Of a stretch of DNA of 16,988 bases, positions 6,589 to 14,342 are shown in pieces. The translations under genes and the position numbers were made by a program. Numbering within the stretch: position 1 is the stretch's first letter; every line of letters begins with the position of its first letter. Under the pieces are notes generated by a model that saw nothing but the letters and a program-made list of their open reading frames with translations, searched no databases and had not been told where the DNA came from. The stretch spans positions 1-16,988 of the forward strand of contig DATNFP010000037.1 in NCBI GenBank assembly GCA_035606335.1, given 5' to 3'. The stretch is from DATNFP01 sp035606335 (lineage in GTDB: Bacteria; Bacteroidota; Bacteroidia; Chitinophagales; Chitinophagaceae).

Positions 6589-7776
6589 CTAATAAAACTT
6601 AGTAAGATATGGATATCTTTCCTGATATAAGTCTTTTACCTTATGTAATATTGTCTCTCTCAACTGGTCTATATTCCGACGTTCTGTAGCTGAAATAAAA
6701 ACACTCGAATTATTGGTAATAGCTTCCCATCGGTCCTTTAATTGATGTAATAAATCTTGTTTTACTTCATCATCGAGCCATGGATCAAAAACTTTTTGTT
6801 CGTACAAATCCATTTTATTGAAAATGGTTAAAATGGGCTTTTCAAACGCGCCTATTTCCTGTAGCGTTTTGTTTACTACTCCCATCTGATCTTCGTATGC
6901 AGGATGTGATATGTCTACTACATGGAGCAAACAATCCGCTTCGCGCACTTCGTCCAGTGTACTTTTAAAACTTTCTACCAAATGGTGAGGAAGCTTGCGG
7001 ATGAAACCTACTGTATCACTAAGTAAGAAAGGCGTTTGCTCATATACTACTTTTCGCGTGGTAGTATCAAGCGTTGCAAAAAGCTTATTCTCTGCAAATA
7101 CATCGGACTTGCTCAAAAGGCTCATTAATGTGCTTTTACCAACATTGGTATATCCCACCAATGCCACGCGTATATATGTGCCCCGCTCTTTGCGCTGGGT
7201 TAGTGCTTGCTTATCTATTTCTGCAAGGCGCTTGCGCAACAGTGAAATTTTATCCTTTACAATACGGCGATCTGTTTCTATTTCAGTTTCACCAGGGCCG
7301 CGGGTACCAATACCACCACCCAAACGCTCAAGGTGTTTCCACATACCTTTAAGGCGTGGTAAAAGATATTGATATTGAGCCAGTTCCACCTGCACCTTTG
7401 CCTGAGCCGTTTTAGCACGGCGCGCAAAGATATCCAATATCAAATCGCTGCGATCGATGGTTTTTATACCAAGTGCATCTTCTATATTGATGATTTGTGA
7501 GCCTGTTAATTCATCATCGAATATGGCGAGATTAATTCCCTTAGCACGTATATAATCTCTTATTTCCTCCAACTTTCCTTTGCCTACAAAAGTCCGGCTA
7601 TCTGGCTTCTGTAGTTTTTGCGTAAAACTTTTTACAGTTACAGCTCCCGCTGTTTCAGCTAGGAAAGCAAGCTCTGTAAGATATTCCTGTACCTGCGTCT
7701 CTGTCTGCAAATTATGCACCAGCCCCACCAGCACGGCACGCTCTTCATTCTGTATTTTATTCTTTTGTTCTATCAA
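6589..7776 (-). CDS. hflX: ribosome-associated GTPase HflX
   Basis: A 395-residue GTPase that, in studied bacteria, splits stalled or stress-damaged 70S ribosomes. The N-terminal HflX domain is followed by the signature GGGIGTRGPGETEIETDRR and then the G domain: P-loop GYTNVGKST, switch region FATLDTTTRKV, G3 DTVGF and G4 NKMD. Length is normal. The only usable start in this frame is a TTG at 7774-7776, giving MIEQKNKIQ; an in-frame stop occurs five codons upstream and no ATG or GTG lies between. No TAnnTTTG box is visible upstream; the arginase-family terminator ends about 20 bases before the start, so either a nonstandard promoter or read-through from that gene drives it. Confidence 0.95.
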   Translation of the reverse strand: MIEQKNKIQNEERAVLVGLVHNLQTETQVQEYLTELAFLAETAGAVTVKSFTQKLQKPDSRTFVGKGKLEEIRDYIRAKGINLAIFDDELTGSQIINIEDALGIKTIDRSDLILDIFARRAKTAQAKVQVELAQYQYLLPRLKGMWKHLERLGGGIGTRGPGETEIETDRRIVKDKISLLRKRLAEIDKQALTQRKERGTYIRVALVGYTNVGKSTLMSLLSKSDVFAENKLFATLDTTTRKVVYEQTPFLLSDTVGFIRKLPHHLVESFKSTLDEVREADCLLHVVDISHPAYEDQMGVVNKTLQEIGAFEKPILTIFNKMDLYEQKVFDPWLDDEVKQDLLHQLKDRWEAITNNSSVFISATERRNIDQLRETILHKVKDLYQERYPYLTKFY

Positions 7777-7797
7777 GTCTTTATATACTTATTAAAA

Positions 7798-7818
7798 AAC
7801 CATCCCACTGGGATGGTT
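7798..7818 (-). terminator. intrinsic terminator after the arginase-family gene
   Basis: On the minus strand AACCATCCC-AGT-GGGATGGTT makes a 9-bp stem with a 3-base loop, followed by TTTTAATA. It lies between the arginase-family stop codon and the hflX start. Confidence 0.8.
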
Positions 7819-7852
7819 GTATGTGCAAAATTAATGTTTTCAATTTAAACGG

Positions 7853-8986
7853 TTACAAAAGGCGTTCCTGCTCACGCAACCAGCGCTCCGGTATTTCATC
7901 ATTACTTGCAATCTGGTAGTCCCTGTAAGAACAAGGCACAAAGGTTTGATTAGGCAATTTCATCCACCACCTATTAGTACGTTTACTCTTTAAGAACACA
8001 GTGTCATTATCAGTAAAGGTGACGTGAAATATAACAAACTCATCGCGTTCCGTAAGATGCGCTTCGCTCTTGCGGATCTGGTATCCGTCTATGAAATACC
8101 ATATCATTTGCGAGATCAATCTCGCAGTCATATTGTGCTGATCGCCGGAAGGTGTATAGCCATAGATGCCGAATGAAGAAAGGTTGTTACTCATGCCTGC
8201 ATAGCGGGTAAGCATACATGCTTCATCACCTGTAAAGCCATTTGGTGAGCCATTTACATTTATTGGCGCATCACAATAACGAACTGCAGAAATATCGAAG
8301 CTGAATAGATTACTACTACGCAACACCGGTTCCATATCATCTATATGCTCGCGCACTTTCCCCAATCTAAAGAAATCAAAACGCAGCTTATCCAATGTCT
8401 CTACCATGCGAGGGTGAGCATAATAGCTCTGAAAACCTATATGATTATAATGCGCAACATAATTCGGCTGAGAAGTAAGCATCTTCATCAGGAAGCTGCG
8501 TGAAGTAACTTCATCTGTATCATCAAGGTCTATCAGCATATCGGCAACAGAGGCATGGATCATTTGCTCAGAACGCCCTAATGCTTCATATTGCTGTAGT
8601 GTGAGGTCGTGTGAACCTCCTAATACGATCACTGTTTTTCCTGAAAGATGCAGTTCATGCAATACTGTACGCAATGCGGCGTAAGTATCATCTACAGTTG
8701 CGCCCTTCTGTATATTGCCTGCATCCGCAATTTTTAGTGCAGGATGCCAGTCATACAAATCGTAAAGTTGCTCACGTACCGCATCCGGGCTGTTGCTATA
8801 TGCTGCATCCCTTTCTTCACCGCGATATTCACCGCAACCAACAATTACTATGTCTGCATCTTCCCAATCGAACCCGTTATGTGTAGCACATATGATGTTG
8901 GCGCCCCATTGTAATGGCTCATAATAATTTTCGCCCTTAGTCTCTATAAAGTGTCTTGAATCGAAAAATGGTCTTAGATCCTGCAT
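7853..8986 (-). CDS. arginase/formimidoylglutamase-family protein, Bacteroidota type
   Basis: A 377-residue protein of the ureohydrolase (arginase, agmatinase, formimidoylglutamase) fold. GGSHDLT at 123-129 retains the first metal-binding His; SFDISAVRYCDAP (229-241) matches the second metal region, and PNGFTGDEAC, RYAGMS and QMIWYFIDG are typical of the Bacteroidota branch annotated as formimidoylglutamase. Two metal motifs are altered: DLDDTDE (153-159) stands where active enzymes have DAHxD, and the SxDxDxxDP motif has lost its second Asp. The usual two-manganese centre is therefore doubtful, and substrate and activity are unproven. I start it at the ATG at 8984-8986 (MQDLRPFFDS); the longer frame begins with TTG and adds 16 residues unlike the family. 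No other histidine-degradation gene is nearby. It ends in its own terminator. Confidence 0.85.
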   Translation of the reverse strand: MQDLRPFFDSRHFIETKGENYYEPLQWGANIICATHNGFDWEDADIVIVGCGEYRGEERDAAYSNSPDAVREQLYDLYDWHPALKIADAGNIQKGATVDDTYAALRTVLHELHLSGKTVIVLGGSHDLTLQQYEALGRSEQMIHASVADMLIDLDDTDEVTSRSFLMKMLTSQPNYVAHYNHIGFQSYYAHPRMVETLDKLRFDFFRLGKVREHIDDMEPVLRSSNLFSFDISAVRYCDAPINVNGSPNGFTGDEACMLTRYAGMSNNLSSFGIYGYTPSGDQHNMTARLISQMIWYFIDGYQIRKSEAHLTERDEFVIFHVTFTDNDTVFLKSKRTNRWWMKLPNQTFVPCSYRDYQIASNDEIPERWLREQERLL

Positions 8987-9152
8987 GTAGAAATAAAAAA
9001 ATCTGTTAAAAGTACATAATGTTAAGATGGGCAACTACTATAATGGGCAAAAATCTTTGTCTCATTTATGAAAATCAATCATTCGCAAATAACTGGTAAT
9101 CAAATTAACTTTTTTGAAAGAACATAAAAATGTAAATCGCAAGGATTTTTTT

Positions 9153-9160
9153 TATTTTTG
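9153..9160 (+). promoter_or_regulatory. candidate -7 promoter box of ftsX, six bases from the ATG
   Basis: TATTTTTG matches TAnnTTTG and is followed by GCCACT and the ftsX ATG. Transcription would begin at or next to the start codon, giving a leaderless or nearly leaderless mRNA. No TTTG lies at the expected -33 spacing. Confidence 0.5.
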
Positions 9161-9166
9161 GCCACT

Positions 9167-10024
9167 ATGGCTACCGGGAAAAAAGCAAAACCTTCGTATG
9201 TATATGCTATCATTGGTGTTTCACTCGTGCTGTTTTTGCTCGGTACACTCGGGTGGCTGGTAATAAATGGCCGGGCACTTAGCCGGGCATTTAAAGAAGA
9301 CCTGGAGGTGCAGGTAGATTTCCACGATAATGTAAAAGACCAGGATGTGCAGAAGATGAAAGAAATACTGGATAGGCAGCCCTTTGTAAGAGAGTCCCGC
9401 ATTATCACAAAAGAGGAAGCCATTAAAATGCAGAGCCAGCTTGAGGGAGAAAACATTACTGATTTCTTAGGCTACAATCCGCTGTTTACATCCATAGCAT
9501 TGAAGCTACATCAAGAATATGTAAATAAGGATAGCCTTGAAAAAATAAAGTTATTCATAAAGCAAAGCAACGTGGTAAGGGATGTAACGTGGTCGAAAAT
9601 GGTAGTAGATCAGATGAATAGTACCTTCAGAAAAATCGGTATCATCCTTGGTGCCATCTCAATCATATTATTTATAGTGGTTATTTTCCTTATTGATAAT
9701 ACAGTAAGGCTGGCTATGTTCAGCAATCGCTTTTTGATAAAAACAATGCAAATGGTAGGCGCAACCCGTGGCTTTATCACTAAGCCTTTCGACCGGCGAG
9801 CAGTGATAAATGGCCTGATTAGCGGTGTAATAGCTGTAATTGGCCTGTATATGCTTGTATCTTTTGCCTATTCACAGCTTCCTGAGCTTAAATTAATAAA
9901 GGATACCACAATGTTTGCCTTATTGATGATTGGTATGATAGTATTAGGTATTTGCATATCTATTATCAGCACCCACCGCTCAGTGGTAAAATACCTGAAA
10001 TTGCATGTGGATGACCTGTATTAA
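9167..10024 (+). CDS. ftsX: cell division protein FtsX
   Basis: Inner-membrane partner of the FtsE ATPase; in other bacteria FtsEX switches on periplasmic peptidoglycan hydrolases, often through EnvC-like proteins, during division. The 285-residue protein has the FtsX layout: a short basic cytoplasmic tail, a first membrane segment (about 12-33), an outer domain of some 130 residues, then three more membrane segments (about 164-185, 215-238, 250-272). MQMVGATRGFITKPF is the conserved loop after the second segment. The ATG at 9167 is preferred over the TTG at 9158, which would place the start codon inside the -7 box. ftsE is not in the window, as is common in this phylum. DUF3098 follows after 36 bases and is probably co-transcribed. 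A candidate EnvC lies about 3 kb downstream. Confidence 0.94.
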   Translation: MATGKKAKPSYVYAIIGVSLVLFLLGTLGWLVINGRALSRAFKEDLEVQVDFHDNVKDQDVQKMKEILDRQPFVRESRIITKEEAIKMQSQLEGENITDFLGYNPLFTSIALKLHQEYVNKDSLEKIKLFIKQSNVVRDVTWSKMVVDQMNSTFRKIGIILGAISIILFIVVIFLIDNTVRLAMFSNRFLIKTMQMVGATRGFITKPFDRRAVINGLISGVIAVIGLYMLVSFAYSQLPELKLIKDTTMFALLMIGMIVLGICISIISTHRSVVKYLKLHVDDLY

Positions 10025-10060
10025 TTTTATTTCGTAATATTGTAAGTAATAGATTTTATC

Positions 10061-10411
10061 ATGGCAACTCCTCAGAAACAACAACCATCTCAGCCAAAAA
10101 AGACTGCAACTCCTGCGCGCGCTCAGGCGCCCCGCCCTGCTGTGAAGAAGAGTGTGGCATCAAATGTACCCCGTGGCAACCAGGTATTTCTTTTCGACAG
10201 CACCAACTACAAGTGGATGGCTGCCGGTGTTGCACTGATACTAATTGGATTCTTCCTGATGGCAGGAGGTAAAAGCGCTAATCCGCATCAATTTTTATAT
10301 GATGAAATTTATAGCTTCCGCCGTATAACACTGGCTCCAATGGTTATCCTTATCGGTACCTTCATCGAGGTATATGCCATTATGAAAAAACCAACAGCTA
10401 CAGCTCAATAA
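10061..10411 (+). CDS. DUF3098 membrane protein
   Basis: A 116-residue protein with an N-terminal low-complexity tail rich in Pro, Gln, Ala and Lys (1-40), then FLFDSTNYKWM, a membrane segment (about 52-70), a short loop with the family hallmark SFRRITLAP, and a second membrane segment ending in VYAIM. This is DUF3098, which I know only from Bacteroidota, usually directly after ftsX and often before uppP and truB. Function is unknown; the position suggests a link to division or wall synthesis. Here nothing follows on this strand: a strong terminator comes at once. Confidence 0.9.
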   Translation: MATPQKQQPSQPKKTATPARAQAPRPAVKKSVASNVPRGNQVFLFDSTNYKWMAAGVALILIGFFLMAGGKSANPHQFLYDEIYSFRRITLAPMVILIGTFIEVYAIMKKPTATAQ

Positions 10412-10429
10412 TTATATAGGAACTCATTA

Positions 10430-10465
10430 AAAAAATAAATGCCTCATTAGAGGCATTTATTTTTT
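10430..10465. terminator. two-way terminator between DUF3098 and DUF4783 genes
   Basis: A 16-bp perfect stem around an ATTA loop, with core GCCTC/GAGGC and A/T-rich lower part (AAAAAATAAAT / ATTTATTTTTT). T runs follow on both strands, so it can end the ftsX-DUF3098 transcript from the left and the DUF4783 transcript from the right. Confidence 0.9.
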
Positions 10466-10483
10466 TATTTGAACTCAAATGTT

Positions 10484-10891
10484 TTATTCTTTATTAAATC
10501 TTAGTTCCTGCAATAAAAAGACATTGTCCTTAGCACGGAGCAAGATATATACACTATACTTGCCACCGCTGGTAGTAATATCGCCTATAGCAAATTTAGA
10601 GGTGTTATTTGGCGCCCCACTATTAATGATAGTAAGGTCTTTAGGCATGTTTTTGTTAAAAAAGTCCTTTAATACCATTTCTGCTTGTGTACGGCTATAA
10701 ATAGACTGGGTATTATTGATAGTAATAGGCACTATATTATCGAAGTATTTAGCAATAGTAGCTGTATTGCTATTGCGCATAGCACTCACTATATCTTCTA
10801 CGGGAGAAACCTGTGCCTGCTGGGCTTTGGCTCCTACAAAAAAGAATAGACAATAAAGGATCAATACCGTTTTTCTCAACACATTATTCAT
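10484..10891 (-). CDS. secreted DUF4783 protein
   Basis: A 135-residue protein with an N-terminal signal peptide (basic MNNVLRK, hydrophobic core, probable cut after AKA at 23), so exported to the periplasm. The mature part (VEDIVSAMRNSNTATIAKYFDN, then VLKDFFNKN and YSVYILLRAKDN) fits DUF4783, a small NTF2-like family found in Bacteroidota. No enzymatic role is known. It is transcribed alone: divergent from gpmI (168 bases between starts) and convergent to DUF3098, sharing its terminator. Upstream the sequence GATTTTTG is one base short of a -7 box. Confidence 0.85.
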   Translation of the reverse strand: MNNVLRKTVLILYCLFFFVGAKAQQAQVSPVEDIVSAMRNSNTATIAKYFDNIVPITINNTQSIYSRTQAEMVLKDFFNKNMPKDLTIINSGAPNNTSKFAIGDITTSGGKYSVYILLRAKDNVFLLQELRFNKE

Positions 10892-11046
10892 AAGAATAGC
10901 AAAAATCTCACTGTTACCTTAGTAACTAACAAAAAGTAAGCCAATTTCATCAAAATATATAGATTATATACTATAATATCTGTTATCCGTTCCTAAAAAT
11001 AAAATCAATTCCCGGTAAATCATAACAATTTTAGCCTTATCCGTGC

Positions 11047-11054
11047 TATTTTTG
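11047..11054 (+). promoter_or_regulatory. candidate -7 promoter box of gpmI, five bases from the ATG
   Basis: TATTTTTG matches TAnnTTTG and is followed by only CCTTC before the gpmI ATG, the same arrangement and same octamer as at ftsX. It implies a leaderless or nearly leaderless transcript. No clear -33 TTTG is present. Confidence 0.5.
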
Positions 11055-11059
11055 CCTTC

Positions 11060-12583
11060 ATGTCTAAAAAAGTAATGCTCATCATCATGGATGGGTGGGG
11101 ACATGGCCAGATTCCCGCCGCAGATGCAGTAGCCAATGCAAAAACTCCGTTCGTAAGCTCTTTATATGGCAAATATCCCCATACTGAACTGATAACTTGC
11201 GGAGAAGCGGTGGGACTACCGGAAGGGCAAATGGGCAATTCTGAAGTAGGACATCTGAATATAGGGGCAGGCAGGATCGTGTACCAGGAATTACAACGCA
11301 TTAATGTGGCTGTAAGGGATGGTGAATTAGACAGAAGTAAAGTATTACTATCGGCTTTCAACACAGCCAAAAAAAATAATAAAACACTCCATTTTATAGG
11401 CCTGGTGAGTGACGGAGGAGTACATTCTCATATCAAACATCTGAAAGCCCTTTGCAGCCTGGCGCAACAGCACAATGTTCCCCACGTAGCTATACACGCT
11501 TTTACAGATGGGAGAGATACCGACCCCAAAAGCGGATATGGTTTTATAAATGAATTGCAACAACACCTACAACAGACGGGTGGATTTATAACATCTATTA
11601 CAGGGCGTTACTATGCAATGGACCGGGATAAACGCTGGGAAAGAGTGAAGCTCGCATACGATGCTTTGACCCAGGGCATCGGAGTTAAAACACATGACCC
11701 ACTGACGGCTATCGGGCAGTCTTACGCAGAAGGCGTTACAGATGAATTTATCAAACCAATTATTGTTTGCGATGATGCCGACCAGCCATTGGCCACTATA
11801 CAAGATGGTGATGTGGTTATCTGTTTTAACTTCCGCACAGACAGATGCCGGGAAATAACCGTAGCCCTGACTCAACAAGCGTTTCCAGAGCTGAACATGC
11901 ACCCGCTAGATCTTCATTATGTTACTATGACTGAATACGATAAAACATTTAAGAATGTCGGTATTATATTCGGGAACAGTGACTTAACCAAAACTCTGGG
12001 TGAAGTACTTTCAGAAAATAAGAAAACACAAATAAGAATAGCTGAAACTGAAAAATATCCTCACGTTACTTTCTTTTTTTCCGGAGGTCGCGAAGTACCG
12101 TTTGACGGCGAAAAACGTATTATGGTGCCGTCACCCAAAACAGTGCCTACGTACGACCTGAAACCCGAAATGAGTGCTTACGAGGTAACCGAGGCAATAC
12201 TACCTGAGATCGCGGGACAGACAGCAGATTTCATTTGTCTCAATTTTGCCAATGCCGATATGGTAGGGCATACCGGTGTATGGGATGCTGTAATAAAAGC
12301 TGTAGAGACAGTTGATACCTGTCTCTCTCGCATAGTACCATTGGCACTTGAAAATGGCTATGCTATATTTCTTACCGCCGACCATGGTAATGCAGACTAT
12401 ATGATAAATGCTGATGGCACTCCAAACACTGCTCATACTATGAATCCCGTACCTTTCTTTATTATCTCCAATGATTTTCATGGAACAATCCGTCCTGGAA
12501 AATTAGGAGATCTGGCACCTACCATATTGACTTATATGGGTTTGCCAATACCAGAAGAAATGACAGGGGATGTTTTGATCTAA
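11060..12583 (+). CDS. gpmI: 2,3-bisphosphoglycerate-independent phosphoglycerate mutase
   Basis: Glycolysis/gluconeogenesis enzyme that interconverts 3- and 2-phosphoglycerate using two manganese ions. The 507-residue protein has both domains of the family: MDGWG (Asp11) and MGNSEVGHLNIGAGR with nucleophile Ser61; the substrate-binding FTDGRDT (148-154) and GRYYAMDRDKRWERVKLAYD (182-201); FNFRTDR; ANADMVGH (Asp400, His404); and ADHGNAD (Asp441, His442) with His459 in NTAHTMNP. All metal ligands I can check are present and the length is normal. It starts at an ATG just after a -7 box. Its stop is two bases from that of the convergent small membrane protein gene, with no terminator visible between them. 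Confidence 0.97.
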   Translation: MSKKVMLIIMDGWGHGQIPAADAVANAKTPFVSSLYGKYPHTELITCGEAVGLPEGQMGNSEVGHLNIGAGRIVYQELQRINVAVRDGELDRSKVLLSAFNTAKKNNKTLHFIGLVSDGGVHSHIKHLKALCSLAQQHNVPHVAIHAFTDGRDTDPKSGYGFINELQQHLQQTGGFITSITGRYYAMDRDKRWERVKLAYDALTQGIGVKTHDPLTAIGQSYAEGVTDEFIKPIIVCDDADQPLATIQDGDVVICFNFRTDRCREITVALTQQAFPELNMHPLDLHYVTMTEYDKTFKNVGIIFGNSDLTKTLGEVLSENKKTQIRIAETEKYPHVTFFFSGGREVPFDGEKRIMVPSPKTVPTYDLKPEMSAYEVTEAILPEIAGQTADFICLNFANADMVGHTGVWDAVIKAVETVDTCLSRIVPLALENGYAIFLTADHGNADYMINADGTPNTAHTMNPVPFFIISNDFHGTIRPGKLGDLAPTILTYMGLPIPEEMTGDVLI

Positions 12584-12585
12584 AT

Positions 12586-12795
12586 TTATTCAGGTTGTCT
12601 TTTGAACCATTTATTTAATAGCCTTGTTAAGGGTGGTACTAACGTCATAAATATTATTGCCATCCAAAAAGCCATAAATATCATCCTGAAAAGATATTTT
12701 CCAGTCGTTGGCTGTGGATCAATAAATTTATAGCATATGCCCCACCAAATGAGCCAGTATAAAAAATTGAGTAGGAATTTCTTTATCAGTTTCAT
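12586..12795 (-). CDS. small two-segment membrane protein, unknown
   Basis: A 69-residue protein with basic ends and two hydrophobic segments (about 7-23 and 38-56), separated by a loop with KFIDPQPTTGKYLF; it ends in LLNKWFKRQPE. I do not recognise a family. I start it at the ATG at 12793-12795 (MKLIKKFLL), 17 bases after the envC stop; an upstream ATG at 12826-12828 would add 11 residues and overlap envC by 16 bases. Neither start has a good ribosome binding site, so translation may be coupled to envC. It is probably the last gene of the envC transcript, so an envelope role is a reasonable but unproven guess. Confidence 0.6.
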   Translation of the reverse strand: MKLIKKFLLNFLYWLIWWGICYKFIDPQPTTGKYLFRMIFMAFWMAIIFMTLVPPLTRLLNKWFKRQPE

Positions 12796-12812
12796 AGGTT
12801 TATAAAAGTCTT

Positions 12813-14183
12813 TTATCGTGCTATCCATGTAGCCGGATCCATCTTAATTGGATCCTTTTTCCCGGTATCTTTCCATATCTGGAAGTTGATAGTAGGCTCG
12901 CCCTCATCATTGTTTCCTGCTACACCAATGATTTGTTTAGTGTGCACTTCCTGTCCCTTTTGAGCTGAAACGGAGGATAATCCGGAATATACAGTAAAGT
13001 AGCGACCGTGTGTAATTATCACCGTCCAGCCTATGCCGGGAATATATGCAGCCCTTGATAAGGTGCCATCAAAAACGGCTCTCACAGGTGCGTTGGCAGA
13101 AGTTCTGATATCCACTCCATTGTTTTCTATCATCACTTTTTCGGCTATAGGATGTGGGTGGCGACCGAAGGGGTCAGAAATAAATCCTTTTTCTACCGGC
13201 CAGGGTAACCGGCCCCTATTACTTTCAAAACTGTTTGACAGTGCGGCAGCTTCCGGTGTGAGTGAAAGATTGTATTCAGGAGTGGTAGTTGTTTTTCGTG
13301 GGTTATTCATTACAATAGTAGTAGTACTTATTACCCTGCCACCACTGTTATTATTTACTTTGACATGATCGTTGCTATTATTAGTTGCATTATTAGCAGC
13401 ATTCTTCGCAGCCAAGGCAGCGGCTTTTTTGCGCTCCTCTTCTGCTTTTCTGCGTTCTTCTTCTATTTCATGACGAATGATCTCATTGATGGCTTTGCTT
13501 AATCTCGCTTCTGCTTTTCTATTCTTTTCTACTTCAGCAACCAGTTCCTGCTCTCTTCCTTTCAAGTCCTTTACAACATCATTTGTTTCCTGTGTTTCCT
13601 GCTGCAGTGTTTTTGTCTGCTGCTCCTGCGTTGTAAGCAACTGGCCTTTTTGGTTTTTCTGTGTATTTAATACGCCAATTTTATTCTTTATTTGTCCTTG
13701 CGTGATTTTTATCTGATCTACCTGCTCCTTACGATAATCCCGATATTTTTTCAGATACTTTATACGACGCAATGCATCATTAAAATTGCTGGATGAAAAA
13801 ATAAACGCCAGCATATCGTAAGAACTCCTGGTTTCGTAGGCATATCTCAGCGATTGCGCATAACGTGTTTTTTGTTGCTCAAGTGTTAGTTGCAGGTTAG
13901 ATATTTCTTTGGATGACGATTGGATATTGGTACTAATTTCGCCTATCTCATCATTAATGTTGCTGATAAGTCTTTGGCGTTCTGCCAATTTATTCTGTAA
14001 CGCCCTTAATTGACCAATAGTAGCCTTCTTATCTTTTTTGGTGGCATCGAGCTGCTGCTGTGTTTGCTTTATGGCCTCCATTATCTGTTTTCTGCGGTTC
14101 TCAAGATCGGTACGAGAGTATTGTTGCTGTCCAAAAACCGAAAAAGAGAGCAGTATAAGTATAACTAAGGCTGTTAAACGCAT
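12813..14183 (-). CDS. envC: EnvC-like murein hydrolase activator, degenerate M23/LytM domain
   Basis: A periplasmic 456-residue protein: signal peptide (MRLTALVILILLSFSVFG, then QQQ), a long coiled coil (about 25-250) rich in Gln, Lys and Glu, a linker with runs of Lys, Glu, Ala and Asn, and a C-terminal LytM/M23 domain (about 324-456) with FGRHPHP, GWTVIITHG and FQIWK. Most active-site residues are replaced: the HxGxD motif reads NNGVD (354-358) and the HxH motif reads TIN (431-433). That is the pattern of EnvC/NlpD-type proteins, which activate amidases instead of cutting peptidoglycan. The start is the ATG at 14181-14183; the frame open to 14648 overlaps the divergent yicC gene and would lack the signal peptide. 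FtsX, the expected membrane partner, is encoded about 3 kb away. Confidence 0.92.
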   Translation of the reverse strand: MRLTALVILILLSFSVFGQQQYSRTDLENRRKQIMEAIKQTQQQLDATKKDKKATIGQLRALQNKLAERQRLISNINDEIGEISTNIQSSSKEISNLQLTLEQQKTRYAQSLRYAYETRSSYDMLAFIFSSSNFNDALRRIKYLKKYRDYRKEQVDQIKITQGQIKNKIGVLNTQKNQKGQLLTTQEQQTKTLQQETQETNDVVKDLKGREQELVAEVEKNRKAEARLSKAINEIIRHEIEEERRKAEEERKKAAALAAKNAANNATNNSNDHVKVNNNSGGRVISTTTIVMNNPRKTTTTPEYNLSLTPEAAALSNSFESNRGRLPWPVEKGFISDPFGRHPHPIAEKVMIENNGVDIRTSANAPVRAVFDGTLSRAAYIPGIGWTVIITHGRYFTVYSGLSSVSAQKGQEVHTKQIIGVAGNNDEGEPTINFQIWKDTGKKDPIKMDPATWIAR

Positions 14184-14203
14184 GCGATGAATTAATATAG
14201 GAA

Positions 14204-14211
14204 CAAAAATA
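14204..14211 (-). promoter_or_regulatory. candidate -7 promoter box of envC
   Basis: TATTTTTG on the minus strand matches TAnnTTTG and ends 20 bases before the envC ATG. It supports the start at 14183 over longer frames. A -33 box at normal spacing is not clear. Confidence 0.5.
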
Positions 14212-14342
14212 ACCAAATATCCTCCTGTTTTGTCCCTATATGGCTTTTTTAAGAGGATTTTAATGCATTTTTCAAATAAATATTTGCCGACAGTTTTTTT
14301 ATTGCAAAACCTTTGTAGATTTTTGTTGCAAAGAAAAAATCT

